This document shows, one piece after another, positions 36,988 to 46,450 of a DNA stretch of 64,000 nt. This DNA comes from Crocinitomicaceae bacterium. Lineage in GTDB: Bacteria > Bacteroidota > Bacteroidia > Flavobacteriales_D > Crocinitomicaceae. Every line of letters begins with the position of its first letter. Position 1 is the first letter of the stretch. The DNA lies in assembly GCA_018402525.1 (NCBI GenBank), contig JAGYIR010000005.1, forward strand, positions 62,001 through 126,000, written 5' to 3'. Position numbers and translations under genes: made by a program. The notes beneath the pieces were generated by a model. The model was given only the letters and a program-made list of their open reading frames with translations, searched no databases and had not been told where the DNA came from.

Positions 36988-37027
36988 GTGCTTTCTATGC
37001 AATTTGGAAGTGAAAACATTACAAATA

Positions 37028-37384
37028 TCACAGTATTTCAGCAATCCGCTCGACAGGTCTAGCTATAACGCCATTTGAATTTTTTATTACAATAGGTCGC
37101 TCAATTAATTTCGGAAATTTTACCATCGCTTCGACCCATTGCTTATCAGTCAATTGCTTCCCCTTGAATTGCTCTTTGTAAATTGGTTCACCTTTTCGAA
37201 CCAACTCGAATGGTTCAATGCCCAATATTCTTATAATGTTCGTTAACTCATCAATCGTCGGCACTTGTTTTAGGTATTCAACGACTTCAAACGCTTCCTC
37301 TTTTTCTTTTAGAAAATCCAGTGCACACCTACTTTTTGAGCATCGAGGGTTGTGATAAACGATTATGTTGCCTGTATTACTCAT
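37028..37384 (-). CDS. arsC: ArsC/YffB-type arsenate reductase (glutaredoxin-dependent)
   Basis: A 118-aa thioredoxin-fold protein. HNPRCSKSR (about 11-19) carries the catalytic Cys. The Arg in RPIVI (about 93-97) and the C-terminal RPVERI are family hallmarks. The chain could reduce arsenate with glutaredoxin or be a redox relative (YffB). It starts inside the end of prfB (8-base overlap), so it is co-transcribed with that gene. Confidence 0.85.
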   Translation of the reverse strand: MSNTGNIIVYHNPRCSKSRCALDFLKEKEEAFEVVEYLKQVPTIDELTNIIRILGIEPFELVRKGEPIYKEQFKGKQLTDKQWVEAMVKFPKLIERPIVIKNSNGVIARPVERIAEIL

Positions 37385-38465
37385 TTCCGTACATCATTAA
37401 AAATGCTTTCAAGAATTTATCTAAATCGCCATTCATAACGGCCTCCACATTACCTGTTTCATGTCCCGTTCGAACGTCCTTGATTAATTTGTATGGGTGC
37501 ATCACATAATTTCTAATCTGAGAGCCCCACTCAATCTTTTTCTTATTGGCTTCAATCTCATCTCTAGCCTCCATTCTTGAACGGTATTCGATTTCGTACA
37601 ACTGTGATTTTAACAATTGCATTGCCTTTTCTTTATTTCCCAATTGAGAACGTGACTCTGAATTTTCAATTACGATACCACTTGGCGCGTGACGCAAACG
37701 AACCGCTGTTTCTACCTTGTTGACATTCTGACCTCCCGCTCCACCTGATCGAAAGGTTTCCCATGTCACATCCGCCGGATTCACATAAATTTCAATGGTG
37801 TCATCCACCAATGGGTACACATACACCGAAACAAAAGAAGTATGCCGCTTCGCATTCGAATCAAACGGGGAAATTCGCACCAAACGATGAACTCCATTTT
37901 CACCTTTCAAATAACCGAAAGCAAACTCTCCTGAAATTTCTAGGGTAACAGTTTTTACACCTGCCACATCGCCCTCTTGAAAGTTCAATTCCTTGATCGA
38001 ATATCCCTTCTTCTGTCCCCACATCGAATACATACGCATCAACATGGAAGCCCAATCGCAACTTTCAGTCCCTCCTGCTCCAGCAGTAATTTGAAGTACA
38101 GCACTCAACGCATCTTCTTCATTGGACATCATGTTTTTCAACTCCAACTCCTCGACCTCGTCAATTAGATCAGCATATTGTTTGTCAATTTCTGACTCAT
38201 CACCTTCCCCTTCCTTAGCGAATTCAAATAGAATCTCTAGGTCGTCATATTTGGCCTTCATAGCATCAAACGTGTCCGTCCAATATTTCAAGGTCCGAAT
38301 TGACTTCATTTGAAGCTCCGCTTTTTTGGAGTCATTCCAAAACTCAGGATCTTGCGTTTTGATTTCCTCTTCGGCCAATTCGACACGCTTTTCCTTAATT
38401 TTCAGATATCCTTCAATGGCTTCAATACGTCGAAGCACTTCTTTTAATTGATCTTGATTTATCAT
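37377..38465 (-). CDS. prfB: Peptide chain release factor 2 without programmed frameshift
   Basis: A 362-aa factor terminating translation at UGA and UAA. SPF tripeptide in [13 protein letters not shown] (about 195-207) reads the stop codon, and GGQ in [12 protein letters not shown] (about 236-247) triggers hydrolysis. The reading frame is continuous from ATG. The [10 protein letters not shown] segment, where many prfB genes have an in-frame UGA and +1 shift, has no stop codon. Autoregulation by frameshifting is therefore absent here. The promoter-like TAATTTTG sits seven bases before the ATG. Confidence 0.95.
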   Translation of the reverse strand: MINQDQLKEVLRRIEAIEGYLKIKEKRVELAEEEIKTQDPEFWNDSKKAELQMKSIRTLKYWTDTFDAMKAKYDDLEILFEFAKEGEGDESEIDKQYADLIDEVEELELKNMMSNEEDALSAVLQITAGAGGTESCDWASMLMRMYSMWGQKKGYSIKELNFQEGDVAGVKTVTLEISGEFAFGYLKGENGVHRLVRISPFDSNAKRHTSFVSVYVYPLVDDTIEIYVNPADVTWETFRSGGAGGQNVNKVETAVRLRHAPSGIVIENSESRSQLGNKEKAMQLLKSQLYEIEYRSRMEARDEIEANKKKIEWGSQIRNYVMHPYKLIKDVRTGHETGNVEAVMNGDLDKFLKAFLMMYGNE

Positions 38466-38472
38466 TTCAAGG

Positions 38473-38480
38473 CAAAATTA
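38473..38480 (-). promoter_or_regulatory. -7 element immediately upstream of prfB
   Basis: Reads TAATTTTG on the minus strand and ends seven bases before the prfB ATG, so the transcript would be leaderless or nearly so. A TTG lies 28 bases farther, longer than ideal. Confidence 0.45.
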
Positions 38481-38547
38481 GTTAAAAACCCGAGAAAAAT
38501 GTTTAGAACAAAATTACATTTAAGCATGATTAGGTAGGGAAAAATTT

Positions 38548-38555
38548 TACTTTTG
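38548..38555 (+). promoter_or_regulatory. -7 element before gcvH
   Basis: TACTTTTG, exact TAnnTTTG, 17 bases before the gcvH ATG. Confidence 0.4.
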
Positions 38556-38572
38556 CTACAAAAAAATATAGA

Positions 38573-38950
38573 ATGAATATTCCAAGTAATCTTAAATATA
38601 CAAAGGACCACGAATGGGTACTTGTAGAAGGTGATATTGTTACGATTGGTATTACTGATTTTGCACAAGGTGAGTTAGGTGACATTGTCTACGTTGAAGT
38701 AGAAACAGAGGGTGAAACGCTTGACAAAGAAGAAGTTTTCGGTTCAGTAGAAGCTGTAAAAACAGTCTCTGACTTGTTCATGCCAGTTACCGGAGAAATT
38801 ACCGCGTTTAATAGTGAACTTGAATCGAATCCAGAACTCGTCAATTCTGATCCTTATGGAAAAGGTTGGATGATCAAAGCCAAGATTTCTGATAGCAGCG
38901 AATTGGATGAGCTGTTAGATGCAGCGGCATACACGGAGCTAGTAGGATAG
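38573..38950 (+). CDS. gcvH: Glycine cleavage system H protein
   Basis: A 125-aa lipoyl carrier shuttling the aminomethyl group in glycine cleavage. The lipoylated Lys is in [14 protein letters not shown] (about 57-70); the N-terminal KYTKDHEWV is diagnostic. The P, T and L partner genes are not in this window. It is 3 bases from a VanZ-like gene, so it may share an mRNA with it. Confidence 0.95.
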   Translation: MNIPSNLKYTKDHEWVLVEGDIVTIGITDFAQGELGDIVYVEVETEGETLDKEEVFGSVEAVKTVSDLFMPVTGEITAFNSELESNPELVNSDPYGKGWMIKAKISDSSELDELLDAAAYTELVG

Positions 38951-38953
38951 ACT

Positions 38954-39331
38954 TTGAATCTACGAATTGTACTTCTTGGCACCATCTGGTTTGGAGTAAT
39001 GCTTCTGCTTTTCTTCTCTCCAGTCAAAGAACCTCAAACTATTTATTTTTGGGGAATTCCATCGAAGTCAATTATTCACGGTTTACTTTTTTGGGGATTT
39101 GCACACATTTGGAGTGCTACCCTTAAAAAACAACTCAAATATGAGTTCCTAAAAACGCACACATTAAAAATTGTGTTAGTTGGATCGTTAGTGATCGCTA
39201 TATTGATAGAATCAATTATATTTATGCTAGCACACTACCCGCACTTTAGTTTTTGGAATTTATTTTTTGACGTTTTGGGTATCTGTGGAGGGTTAGTTAG
39301 TTTTCGTTTACTCTACGCGAAGTGTTATTGA
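38954..39331 (+). CDS. VanZ-family-like membrane protein
   Basis: A 125-aa membrane protein with four hydrophobic segments (about 4-23, 34-52, 68-91, 98-118). The conserved KSIIHGLLFWGFAH and FWNLFFDVLGICGG motifs match VanZ-like proteins. The likely start is TTG 38954, because the first in-frame ATG (GVMLLLF) is within the first helix. VanZ relatives are linked to glycopeptide tolerance in other phyla, but that cannot be inferred here. Confidence 0.75.
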   Translation: MNLRIVLLGTIWFGVMLLLFFSPVKEPQTIYFWGIPSKSIIHGLLFWGFAHIWSATLKKQLKYEFLKTHTLKIVLVGSLVIAILIESIIFMLAHYPHFSFWNLFFDVLGICGGLVSFRLLYAKCY

Positions 39332-39391
39332 GTTTATGGTATTTATTTTGTAGTTAGAATTTTATATATTTACAATCTAATTCAATCAGAA

Positions 39392-40057
39392 ATGGAATTA
39401 AAGAAAAGCAACGAAGCAAATATTGAGAAATTACGAATTCCTATTACGTTAATGGGACTTCTATTTGTGGGCAGTATTGTCTTGGCCTCATTTTCTTATA
39501 CGGTAGAAACTGAAAGAGATGGCGGTAACAAAACAGCACTTAATGATGCGGATGTGCAGTTTGTGCAAGAAGTTGCACCTGAAGACACTCCGCCACCACC
39601 ACCGCCACCACAAGTGGATGCACCACCTCCGGTAACGGAAGAAATTGTTGAGGAAGAAAACACGGAAGTTGAACCAACACCGGTTGTTCAAACTCCACCT
39701 CCTGTAGATATAGGCCCAGTAGAAGAAGTTAAAATTGAAGAGGAAATTATTGATTTCCCTGATGTTGAAGCAACTTTCCCTGGTGGAGCAGCTGCAATGC
39801 AGAAATGGATTGCAGAAAATGTACAATACCCGCAAACAGCAATTGAAATGAACGAACAAGGTAGAGTATACTTATCGTTTGTTGTGGAGCCAGATGGTTC
39901 TATCACGAACATTGCTGTAGAACGTGGCGTTAGTCCGGACTTAGACAAAGAAGCAAAACGTTTGTTACGTAAAATGCCAAAATGGGCTCCAGGTGAGGCG
40001 AAAGGTAAAAAAGCAAGAACACGTTGTCGTTTGCCAATCAACTTTACGTTGAATTAA
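39392..40057 (+). CDS. TonB-family energy transducer (copy 1)
   Basis: A 221-aa protein with a single N-terminal membrane anchor (about 16-36), a Pro/Glu-rich periplasmic spacer including runs of Pro (about 65-75), and a TonB C-terminal domain (about 130-221; WIAENVQYPQTAIEMNEQG, VERGVSPDLDKEAKRL, RLPINFTLN). It transfers proton-motive force from ExbB/ExbD to outer-membrane receptors. No exbB/exbD is in this window. It is paired with a paralogue after a terminator. Confidence 0.92.
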   Translation: MELKKSNEANIEKLRIPITLMGLLFVGSIVLASFSYTVETERDGGNKTALNDADVQFVQEVAPEDTPPPPPPPQVDAPPPVTEEIVEEENTEVEPTPVVQTPPPVDIGPVEEVKIEEEIIDFPDVEATFPGGAAAMQKWIAENVQYPQTAIEMNEQGRVYLSFVVEPDGSITNIAVERGVSPDLDKEAKRLLRKMPKWAPGEAKGKKARTRCRLPINFTLN

Positions 40058-40081
40058 AAAAACGAAATTACAAATACTGTA

Positions 40082-40112
40082 AACGCCCATCGGATGATGG
40101 GCGTTTTTTTTT
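40082..40112 (+). terminator. Terminator between the TonB genes
   Basis: Ten-base-pair stem AACGCCCATC / GATGGGCGTT with loop GGAT, followed by eight T. The second tonB must be expressed separately or by read-through. Confidence 0.9.
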
Positions 40113-40159
40113 GGCATATGTTTTGGAAAGTAGCTGTTTAGAATTTAAATCTAAACAGT

Positions 40160-40822
40160 ATGGAAACTAAAAAAACAGAAAAAGCAAACATTGAAAAATT
40201 GCGCTTTCCCATTGCCGCCATCGGTCTACTTTTTATCGGAAGTATGGTATTGGCAACTCTTTCCTTTACCAAAGGAGTTGAGAAAGACCTAAGAACAAAA
40301 TCTGCAGCAAATTCAGTAGAAATAGAGTTTTTACTTGAAAATGCGCCAGAAGTCACACCACCACCCGTGCAAGAAGTTCCTTATGAGCCGCCAGTAGACG
40401 AAAATATTATTCCGGAAGACAACAAAGACCTTGATACAAGCTCAAGAGTTATTGTACCACCACCACCACCACCACCAGGAGATAGTCTGATTGTGGAGGT
40501 TGATCCTCCTGTAATTGATTTTCCAGATGTAGAAGCTACTTTTATTGGCGGTGCAGCAGCCATGCAAAAATGGATCGCCGAAAACGTGCAATACCCACAA
40601 GCATCTATCCAAATGAATGAGCAAGGAAAGGTATATTTGTCATTTGTTGTCGAACTAGACGGTTCAATTTCTAATATCGCTATTGAGCGTGGCGTAAGTG
40701 GTGATCTAGATAAGGAAGCAAAACGCTTGGTACGCAAAATGCCAAAATGGTCGCCTGGTGAAGCCAAAGGTAAAAAAGCAAGAACACGCTGCCGTCTTCC
40801 TATCAATTTTACATTAAATTAG
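40160..40822 (+). CDS. TonB-family energy transducer (copy 2)
   Basis: A 220-aa paralogue of the preceding gene. The C-terminal domain is nearly identical in order and length (WIAENVQYPQASIQMNEQG; VERGVS-type stretch reads IERGVSGDLDKEAKRL), and the ends match (RLPINFTLN). The anchor is similar, but the spacer is different (PPPPPPPGDSLIVEVDPP). This indicates a tandem duplication with divergent linkers, perhaps for different receptors. A bidirectional terminator follows. Confidence 0.92.
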   Translation: METKKTEKANIEKLRFPIAAIGLLFIGSMVLATLSFTKGVEKDLRTKSAANSVEIEFLLENAPEVTPPPVQEVPYEPPVDENIIPEDNKDLDTSSRVIVPPPPPPPGDSLIVEVDPPVIDFPDVEATFIGGAAAMQKWIAENVQYPQASIQMNEQGKVYLSFVVELDGSISNIAIERGVSGDLDKEAKRLVRKMPKWSPGEAKGKKARTRCRLPINFTLN

Positions 40823-40849
40823 TTCTAACCAAACATAAAAAAGAAAAGA

Positions 40850-40876
40850 CCTGCAGTTTTCGAATTGCGGGTTTTT
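40850..40876. terminator. Bidirectional terminator between tonB copy 2 and the ALDH operon
   Basis: Stem CCTGCA / TGCGGG (one wobble) around GTTTTCGAAT. T5 follows on the plus strand. On the minus strand it is followed by TCTTTTCTTTTTT, so it can also terminate the convergent aldehyde dehydrogenase operon. Confidence 0.7.
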
Positions 40877-40895
40877 GACTTTATAAGACTTTAAT

Positions 40896-41778
40896 TTAAT
40901 AGGAAGAAGATGCTCCCCCCACATTTTCAATCGGATGCCACGTCGTTTTGACTTCTTGAAAATCGGTGATGAAATGTAACCCTTGAGCAGATTCATCATT
41001 CCACCGTTCATCGTAGGAATAAATACGCTTCAAATTCAACGCAGCACTTTCTTGCAACGATTGAATGACGGATCCATCCTTTCCACTATACAGCATAGCA
41101 TTCACATCCATGTGTGTGGTCAACGGTGCAGCCATTTCAGCTAGGCTTCCCGTCAAAATATTGACAACACCGCCTGGAACATCAGATGAATTTAATACTT
41201 CAGCAAACGTAATTGCACACAATGGTAAATTTTCTGCTGCCAGCACGACGCATGTATTTCCGCCTGCAATCAATGGAGCGACAACCGAAACAAGGCCAAT
41301 CAACGATGAGTTCGCATCAGCAATGACTCCTACTACTCCCATGGGCTCAAGTGTCGAAAAATTGAAATGTGAAGATGCTACAGGATTCACCGAACTACCA
41401 ATCTGATTGTATTTATCGCACCAACCCGCATAATAAACCAACTCGATCGATGGACAAACTCACCTCTTCTTCCGCTTTCTTTTTGGTGGAACCTTGCAAT
41501 TCCAGTTCTTCCATGAACTGAGATTTTCTTCCTTCCAACATTTCCGCAATGCGGTACAAAATCTGTCCACGGTTAAATGCAGAACGCTCAGACCAACTGC
41601 CTTGTGCCTTTCTAGCTGCAACAACCGCATTCCGAACGTCTTTTCGAGAACCTAAGCAAATGTTTCCCAATTGGACTCCTTTCCCATTCACAGGAGTGTA
41701 ATATCTTCCTGACTCTGTTCTGGGGAAACTTCCTCCAATGTATATCTTGTATGTTTTTAAAACTTCCAAACGCTCCAT
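40896..41778 (-). CDS. Truncated aldehyde dehydrogenase-like subunit, apparent frameshift
   Basis: Predicted 293-aa protein resembling the N-terminal (NAD-binding) half of an aldehyde dehydrogenase. It contains IYIGGSFPRTESGRYY and NILTGSLAEMAAPL but stops before the catalytic Glu/Cys region. Two frames (41778-41413 and then 41441-40896) join after removing one base near GATCGAGTTGG, giving IDRLVYYAGW. Together with the complete ALDH 2 bases upstream it equals the two-domain layout of ALDH16-type enzymes, in which the second ALDH-like domain is truncated and non-catalytic. Probably a partner subunit. Confidence 0.8.
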
Positions 41779-41780
41779 AA

Positions 41781-43247
41781 TTATTTCAGTTTAACATAAG
41801 CCCCTAATCCGTGCAATCCACCTTCGCGACCGTATCCACTTTCTTTGTAACCACCAAATGGTGATGTCGGATCGAATTTATTGTAGGTATTTGCCCAAAC
41901 AACCCCAGCCTTTAATTTACTTGTCAAGTTAAAAACGCGTGAACCTTTATCACTCCAGACTCCTGCCGCTAGTCCGAATGGTGTGTTATTCGCCTTTTGA
42001 ATCACTTCATCTACGGTTCTAAACGTTTGAATGGTCAATACAGGTCCAAATATTTCTTCTTGTACAATTGTACTTGACTGAGCAACATCCGTAAAAATCG
42101 TCGGAGCACAATAATATCCATTGGCTGGAATTTTGGCTCTGGACTGGTGCATGGTAGCTCCTTCACTTATACCTAGCTTGATATACTTCTGGATGGTCGC
42201 CAATTGCTCTTTGGAGTTAATCGCACCAACATCTGTATTCTTATCCAAAGGATTCCCAACGATAAGCGTGTCCATTCGTCTTTTTAGCTTCTTAATCACC
42301 TCATCAGCAACATTCTCTTGGACAAATAAACGCGAGCCTGCACAACAAACATGACCTTGATTAAAGAAAATACCATTGATAATCCCCTCTACTGCTTGAT
42401 CAATCGGTGCATCGTCCATGATGATGTTGGCAGATTTTCCACCTAACTCCAATGTTGCCTTCTTATTTGTACCCGCAATCGCTTTTTGGATAATCTTCCC
42501 AACTCCTGTTGATCCAGTAAATGCAATTTTATCGACATCCGCATGGTTGACAATCGCAGCTCCCGTATCTCCGTAGCCAGTGACAATGTTCACCACCCCT
42601 GGAGGTAAACCAGCGTCATGAAAAATCTCAGCCAATTTAAGAGCCGTTAATGGTGTAGTTTCCGCTGGCTTCAATACCACTGTATTTCCCGCCGCAAGTG
42701 CTGGGGCTATTTTCCAAGCTGCCATCAGGATCGGAAAATTCCATGGAATTATTTGTCCTGCGACTCCAAGTGATTCAATTTTTCTATTTGGAAACGCATA
42801 TTCTAACTTATCAGCCCACCCGGCATAATAAAAGAAATGATTGCATGCCAGGGGAACGTCAACATCTCGAGATTCACGAATGACTTTTCCAGCATCCAGT
42901 GTTTCGATAACAGCCAACTCACGCGCTCGTTCCTGCATGATGCGTGCGATGCGGTAAATGTACTTTCCACGCTCCTTTCCACTCAGCTTGGACCAGACTT
43001 CTGTATACGCTTTACGCGCCGCTTTGACTGCTTTATCGACGTCCGATTCGTCTCCATAAGCGACATCTGCCAATTTCTCTCCAGTCGCTGGATTAGTGGT
43101 TGCAAAATACTTTCCTGAAGAAGGTTTTACGAATTTTCCTCCAATGTACAAATCGTACTTCTCTTTCAATTGTATATGGTCCGTTCCCTCGAGCGAAGGA
43201 GCGTATTCCCAATCCAATTTATTTGCCGTTGAATTTTTCTTTGCCAT
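41781..43247 (-). CDS. NAD-dependent aldehyde dehydrogenase (ALDH16-like catalytic part)
   Basis: A 488-aa oxidoreductase converting an aldehyde to its acid with NAD. Motifs: IPWNFPILMAAWKIAPALAAG (Rossmann), TGSTGVGK, catalytic Glu in LELGGKSA and catalytic Cys in NQGHVCCAGSR. It follows deoC with a 2-base gap and precedes the truncated homologue with a 2-base gap. DeoC splits deoxyribose 5-phosphate into acetaldehyde and glyceraldehyde 3-phosphate, so acetaldehyde is a plausible substrate. Confidence 0.94.
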   Translation of the reverse strand: MAKKNSTANKLDWEYAPSLEGTDHIQLKEKYDLYIGGKFVKPSSGKYFATTNPATGEKLADVAYGDESDVDKAVKAARKAYTEVWSKLSGKERGKYIYRIARIMQERARELAVIETLDAGKVIRESRDVDVPLACNHFFYYAGWADKLEYAFPNRKIESLGVAGQIIPWNFPILMAAWKIAPALAAGNTVVLKPAETTPLTALKLAEIFHDAGLPPGVVNIVTGYGDTGAAIVNHADVDKIAFTGSTGVGKIIQKAIAGTNKKATLELGGKSANIIMDDAPIDQAVEGIINGIFFNQGHVCCAGSRLFVQENVADEVIKKLKRRMDTLIVGNPLDKNTDVGAINSKEQLATIQKYIKLGISEGATMHQSRAKIPANGYYCAPTIFTDVAQSSTIVQEEIFGPVLTIQTFRTVDEVIQKANNTPFGLAAGVWSDKGSRVFNLTSKLKAGVVWANTYNKFDPTSPFGGYKESGYGREGGLHGLGAYVKLK

Positions 43248-43249
43248 AA

Positions 43250-44177
43250 CTAATCGATTGAAAAATAATCTGATGATTGGTAAACTCCTGTTTCTAACTT
43301 CCTGATTTGCATCAGTACGTCATTTGCTAGACTGCTTGCCCCAAATCTGAACCATTCGTTTGTAAGCCAATCTGATCCGAGCACCTCATTCACCATAACC
43401 AGATTATGCAATGCCAGTTTTGAGTTTGAGATCCCACCTGCTGGTTTCATGCCCACTTGAATTCCCGTCGCATCCATGAAATCGCGAATGGCCATTAACA
43501 TCGTATACGTGACCTGCATTGTCGCTGCTGGTTGAATTTTTCCAGTTGAGGTTTTGATGAAATCTGCACCTGCGTACATTGCAATATCGCTGGCTTTTCT
43601 AACATTGTCCAAGGTGACGAGTTCACCCGTTTCCAGAATCACTTTTAATCGTGCTTTTCCACACGCTTCTTTGATTGCAGCTATTTCGTCGAATACAAAA
43701 TTATATTCTCCTGATAAAAACTTACCACGTGAAATCACCATATCAATCTCATCTGCTCCTTCGCTGACAGCAAATTTTGTATCCATCAGTTTCACCTCGA
43801 GTGGTGCTTGTCCACTTGGAAACGCTGTTGACACCGAAGCTACTTTTACTCCTGAATTCCCGACTTCCTTCTTTGCAACCTTCACCATTGATGGATAAAC
43901 ACAAACTGCCGCAACAGTTGGGAGACCAGGGTGCATGTCGTGCAAGTGTTGTGCTTTAAAACACATTTGTTTCACTTTTGCAGGTGTATCTTTCCCTTCC
44001 AGATGTTGTTAAGTCAATCATACTTAACGCCATTCTAAGACCTTGCAATTTTGCTTGATTCTTGATGCTTCTTGTTTGAAAACGAGCGACTCTCTCCTCT
44101 ACTCCAACCTTATCTATTTTAGGTGATAGATTAAAATCAGGAATAGCGAATTGAGATTTAAGATTCTTGTTACCCAT
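43250..44177 (-). CDS. deoC: Deoxyribose-phosphate aldolase, apparent frameshift
   Basis: Class I aldolase for deoxynucleoside catabolism. The Schiff-base Lys is in FIKTSTGK. Further motifs: AVCVYPSMV, LKVILETGEL, GVKVASVSTAFPSG, VGMKPAGG. The N-terminal 70 residues (from 44177) lie in another frame up to IDLTT. Removing one base from CATCTGG near 44001 gives LEGKDTPAKV and a 308-aa protein. First gene of the deoC-ALDH-ALDH' operon, with a TATATTTG promoter element 20 bases upstream. Confidence 0.9.
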
Positions 44178-44197
44178 ACAGGAGATTTGATTAAGAG

Positions 44198-44205
44198 CAA
44201 ATATA
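44198..44205 (-). promoter_or_regulatory. -7 element before deoC
   Basis: Reads TATATTTG on the minus strand, 20 bases before the start at 44177. It sits between deoC and the terminator of the upstream YwqK-like gene. Confidence 0.45.
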
Positions 44206-44218
44206 AAACTTATTGCAG

Positions 44219-44244
44219 AAAAAAAGGCTCCGAGTGGAGCCTTT
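44219..44244 (-). terminator. Terminator of the YwqK-like gene
   Basis: Perfect stem AAAGGCTCC / GGAGCCTTT with a four-base loop. On the minus strand the stem runs into seven T residues. Confidence 0.85.
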
Positions 44245-44260
44245 CATTTTTCTAGTTTGA

Positions 44261-45131
44261 TTACAACTGTCCATCTGAATGATAAACACCTTTTTTGAAA
44301 ACCCTTACTTTAAGTAAGATTCCATCGCTGTCGTACTCATAAACCTTTCCGTCCCAAAGTCTACCGTTTCTGAAGTCTCCATCTTGCCAGATTTCGTCAT
44401 TTTCGTTGTACACTTTGTTATAACCATTGGTTTGGAATTTCGTTCCTTTCGTTCTTGGGTTATTGATTCTCGGAGCTGTTTCTTTAGAAACGCTTGGGTC
44501 AACAACTTTGACAACTGGATTCTGCATTTCACGTTGTTCACTTCGTTCAACAGTACCGTCTGCAGAGTAATAAATAATTTCTTTTATGTCACCATTTTCA
44601 TAGTAGCGTGTTGCTTTACCTGTCGGCACACCATCTTGAGAATCATAGACAAACTCTTCCTGTCCATTTGGGTAAAAATACTTGACAACACCTTGCTCTT
44701 TACCAGTATCATTGTACTTTGCTTCGTACTCGAGTACACCATTGGCATGGAATCTCTTTAAAGAATCGAGGTATTTGTTTCTGTTGAAAGTCCCAACTTC
44801 CTTTATTGTACCGTCTGGATAAATCTTTAGTGTACTGACCACTTGGTCGATTGTTATGGTATTCACCTTTCAGCTTAGGGGTTACTCCATCATTGTGGTA
44901 TTTGATCCAAATTCCTTCCTTTCGATCGTCAACATAAGGACCTTCTTCAATTTTACCATCTGTTGGGAATCCTGCTTCTGGGCGGTCTTTACCATAATAA
45001 ACCCAGACACCTTGCTTTCTACCTTGCGAATCTTTCTTATTGGTATCTCCTCCTTGATCACCAACTGCTAAAAGCAGCGATGAAGGAAGAAATCCAAGTA
45101 AAATCAGTAGTATAAATTTTCTTAAAATCAT
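44261..45131 (-). CDS. YwqK-type MORN-repeat secreted protein, apparent frameshift
   Basis: Predicted 289-aa envelope protein. Signal-like N-terminus (about 1-22), then about six MORN-like repeats (GVWVYYGKDRPEAGFPTDGK, GIWIKYHNDGVTPKLKGEYHN, FYPNGQEEFVY, YYENGDIKEIIYY). It is in two frames (45131-44709 and 44866-44261). Deleting one A from ACTAAAGATTT (near 44827) yields QYTKIYPDGTIKEV. No toxin gene is adjacent, so 'antitoxin' is not supported; it is probably structural or anchoring at the membrane. Confidence 0.82.
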
Positions 45132-45278
45132 TTTTCGATTTCTTATAAAATTTCTCGAGTGTTCACAGTTCTATCCGAAATTACATAATAGATTCAATTA
45201 AATCAAAATAAATTCGTCAAACATTGCATTTCTATCGATAAAAAAATGAAAAACGCATGTTAATTCTCTAACTGATTG

Positions 45279-46236
45279 TTATTTGTTTGTAATCAAACTA
45301 ACATCAACGTTTTTTAACATAATGTTAACGAGTGACTTAGTGTCGAATTCTTCCTTCCAGCCCCAATCGCTTCTAGCCGCACTATCGTCGATAGAACTTG
45401 GCCAGCTATCCGCAATTTTTTGTCGATAATCTGGTGAATATGCTATTTTAAAATTTGGAAGAGACACTTGGATTTCTTTCGCAAGTTCTTTGGGAGTGAA
45501 ACTGCATCCTGAAAGATTATACGAAGACCTGATCTTGACTGATTCTTTGTCTGCCTCCATCAGTTCAATAGTTGCCCGGATAGCATCTTTCATGTACATC
45601 ATTGGAAGTGCTGTGTTTTCACTTAAGAAACAGGTGAAACTCATGCCCCATTTTTGCTTGATAAAATATATCAACTGCATAATCGGTAGTTCCTCCACCT
45701 GGTAAGCTTGTATAGGATATTAATCCAGGATAACGAATACTTCTGACATCAACCCCGTAATTGTTGAAGTAATATTCACACCAGCGTTCTCCTGCCTGTT
45801 TAGAAATTCCATAAACCGTGGACGGCTCCATAATCGTGTATTGTGGAGTGTTCTCCTTGGGCGTTGTTGGTCCAAATACAGCTATTGAACTCGGCCAGAA
45901 AATTTTAGAAATTGCACCTTCCTTCGCCAAATCCAAAATGGTAAATAATCCATCCATATTGAGTTCCCAAGCAAATGCTGGATTTTTCTCTGCTGTTGCA
46001 CTTAATAAAGCCGCCAATAAATAGACTTCATCAATCTTTTCTTCTATAATAAAGCTTCTGACTTTTTCCCGATTCAAAATATCCATTTGGACATACGGGC
46101 CGTTGCTTATCGCTCTGGGGCAATCCGCATGCAAATCACCAGCGACAACGTTTTCTTCTCCATGCTTTTCTCTCAGTGCCAAAACCAACTCTGTTCCAAT
46201 CTGACCGCCTGCACCAATAATTAATTGTTTCTTCAT
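45279..46236 (-). CDS. L-threonine 3-dehydrogenase, SDR/epimerase type, apparent frameshift
   Basis: Predicted 318-aa extended short-chain dehydrogenase oxidising L-threonine to 2-amino-3-oxobutyrate, which cleaves to glycine and acetyl-CoA. GAGGQIGTEL (about 8-17) binds NAD, and YGISK (about 137-141) holds the catalytic Tyr and Lys. SSIAVFGP and MYMKDAIRATIEL match the threonine dehydrogenase subgroup. Two frames (46236-45619 and 45698-45279) join on removal of one T from GAGTTTCACC, giving HEFTCFLSENTALPM. The product could feed the GcvH-containing glycine cleavage system. Confidence 0.88.
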
Positions 46237-46359
46237 ACATCAAAAGTTCACTACAAATAGAGAGAATATTTGCTAATTTTCCTAAGTCACACCTAAAAAT
46301 ATTCCTCATTATATTAATTTTACTGATATCCGTCATTTTTTTAAGCTTCTAGGAGTTTG

Positions 46360-46367
46360 TATTTTTG
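46360..46367 (+). promoter_or_regulatory. -7 element before hmgA
   Basis: TATTTTTG, exact match to the -7 consensus, leaving a leader of about 80 bases before 46451. No clear TTG at ideal spacing. Confidence 0.4.
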
Positions 46368-46450
46368 TAACTTGACGCTTATAACAAAACCCTTGTGGTC
46401 GTGTTTGTGCGAGCATTTGAAATGAATTATACTTGTAAAAACGAAGTAAT

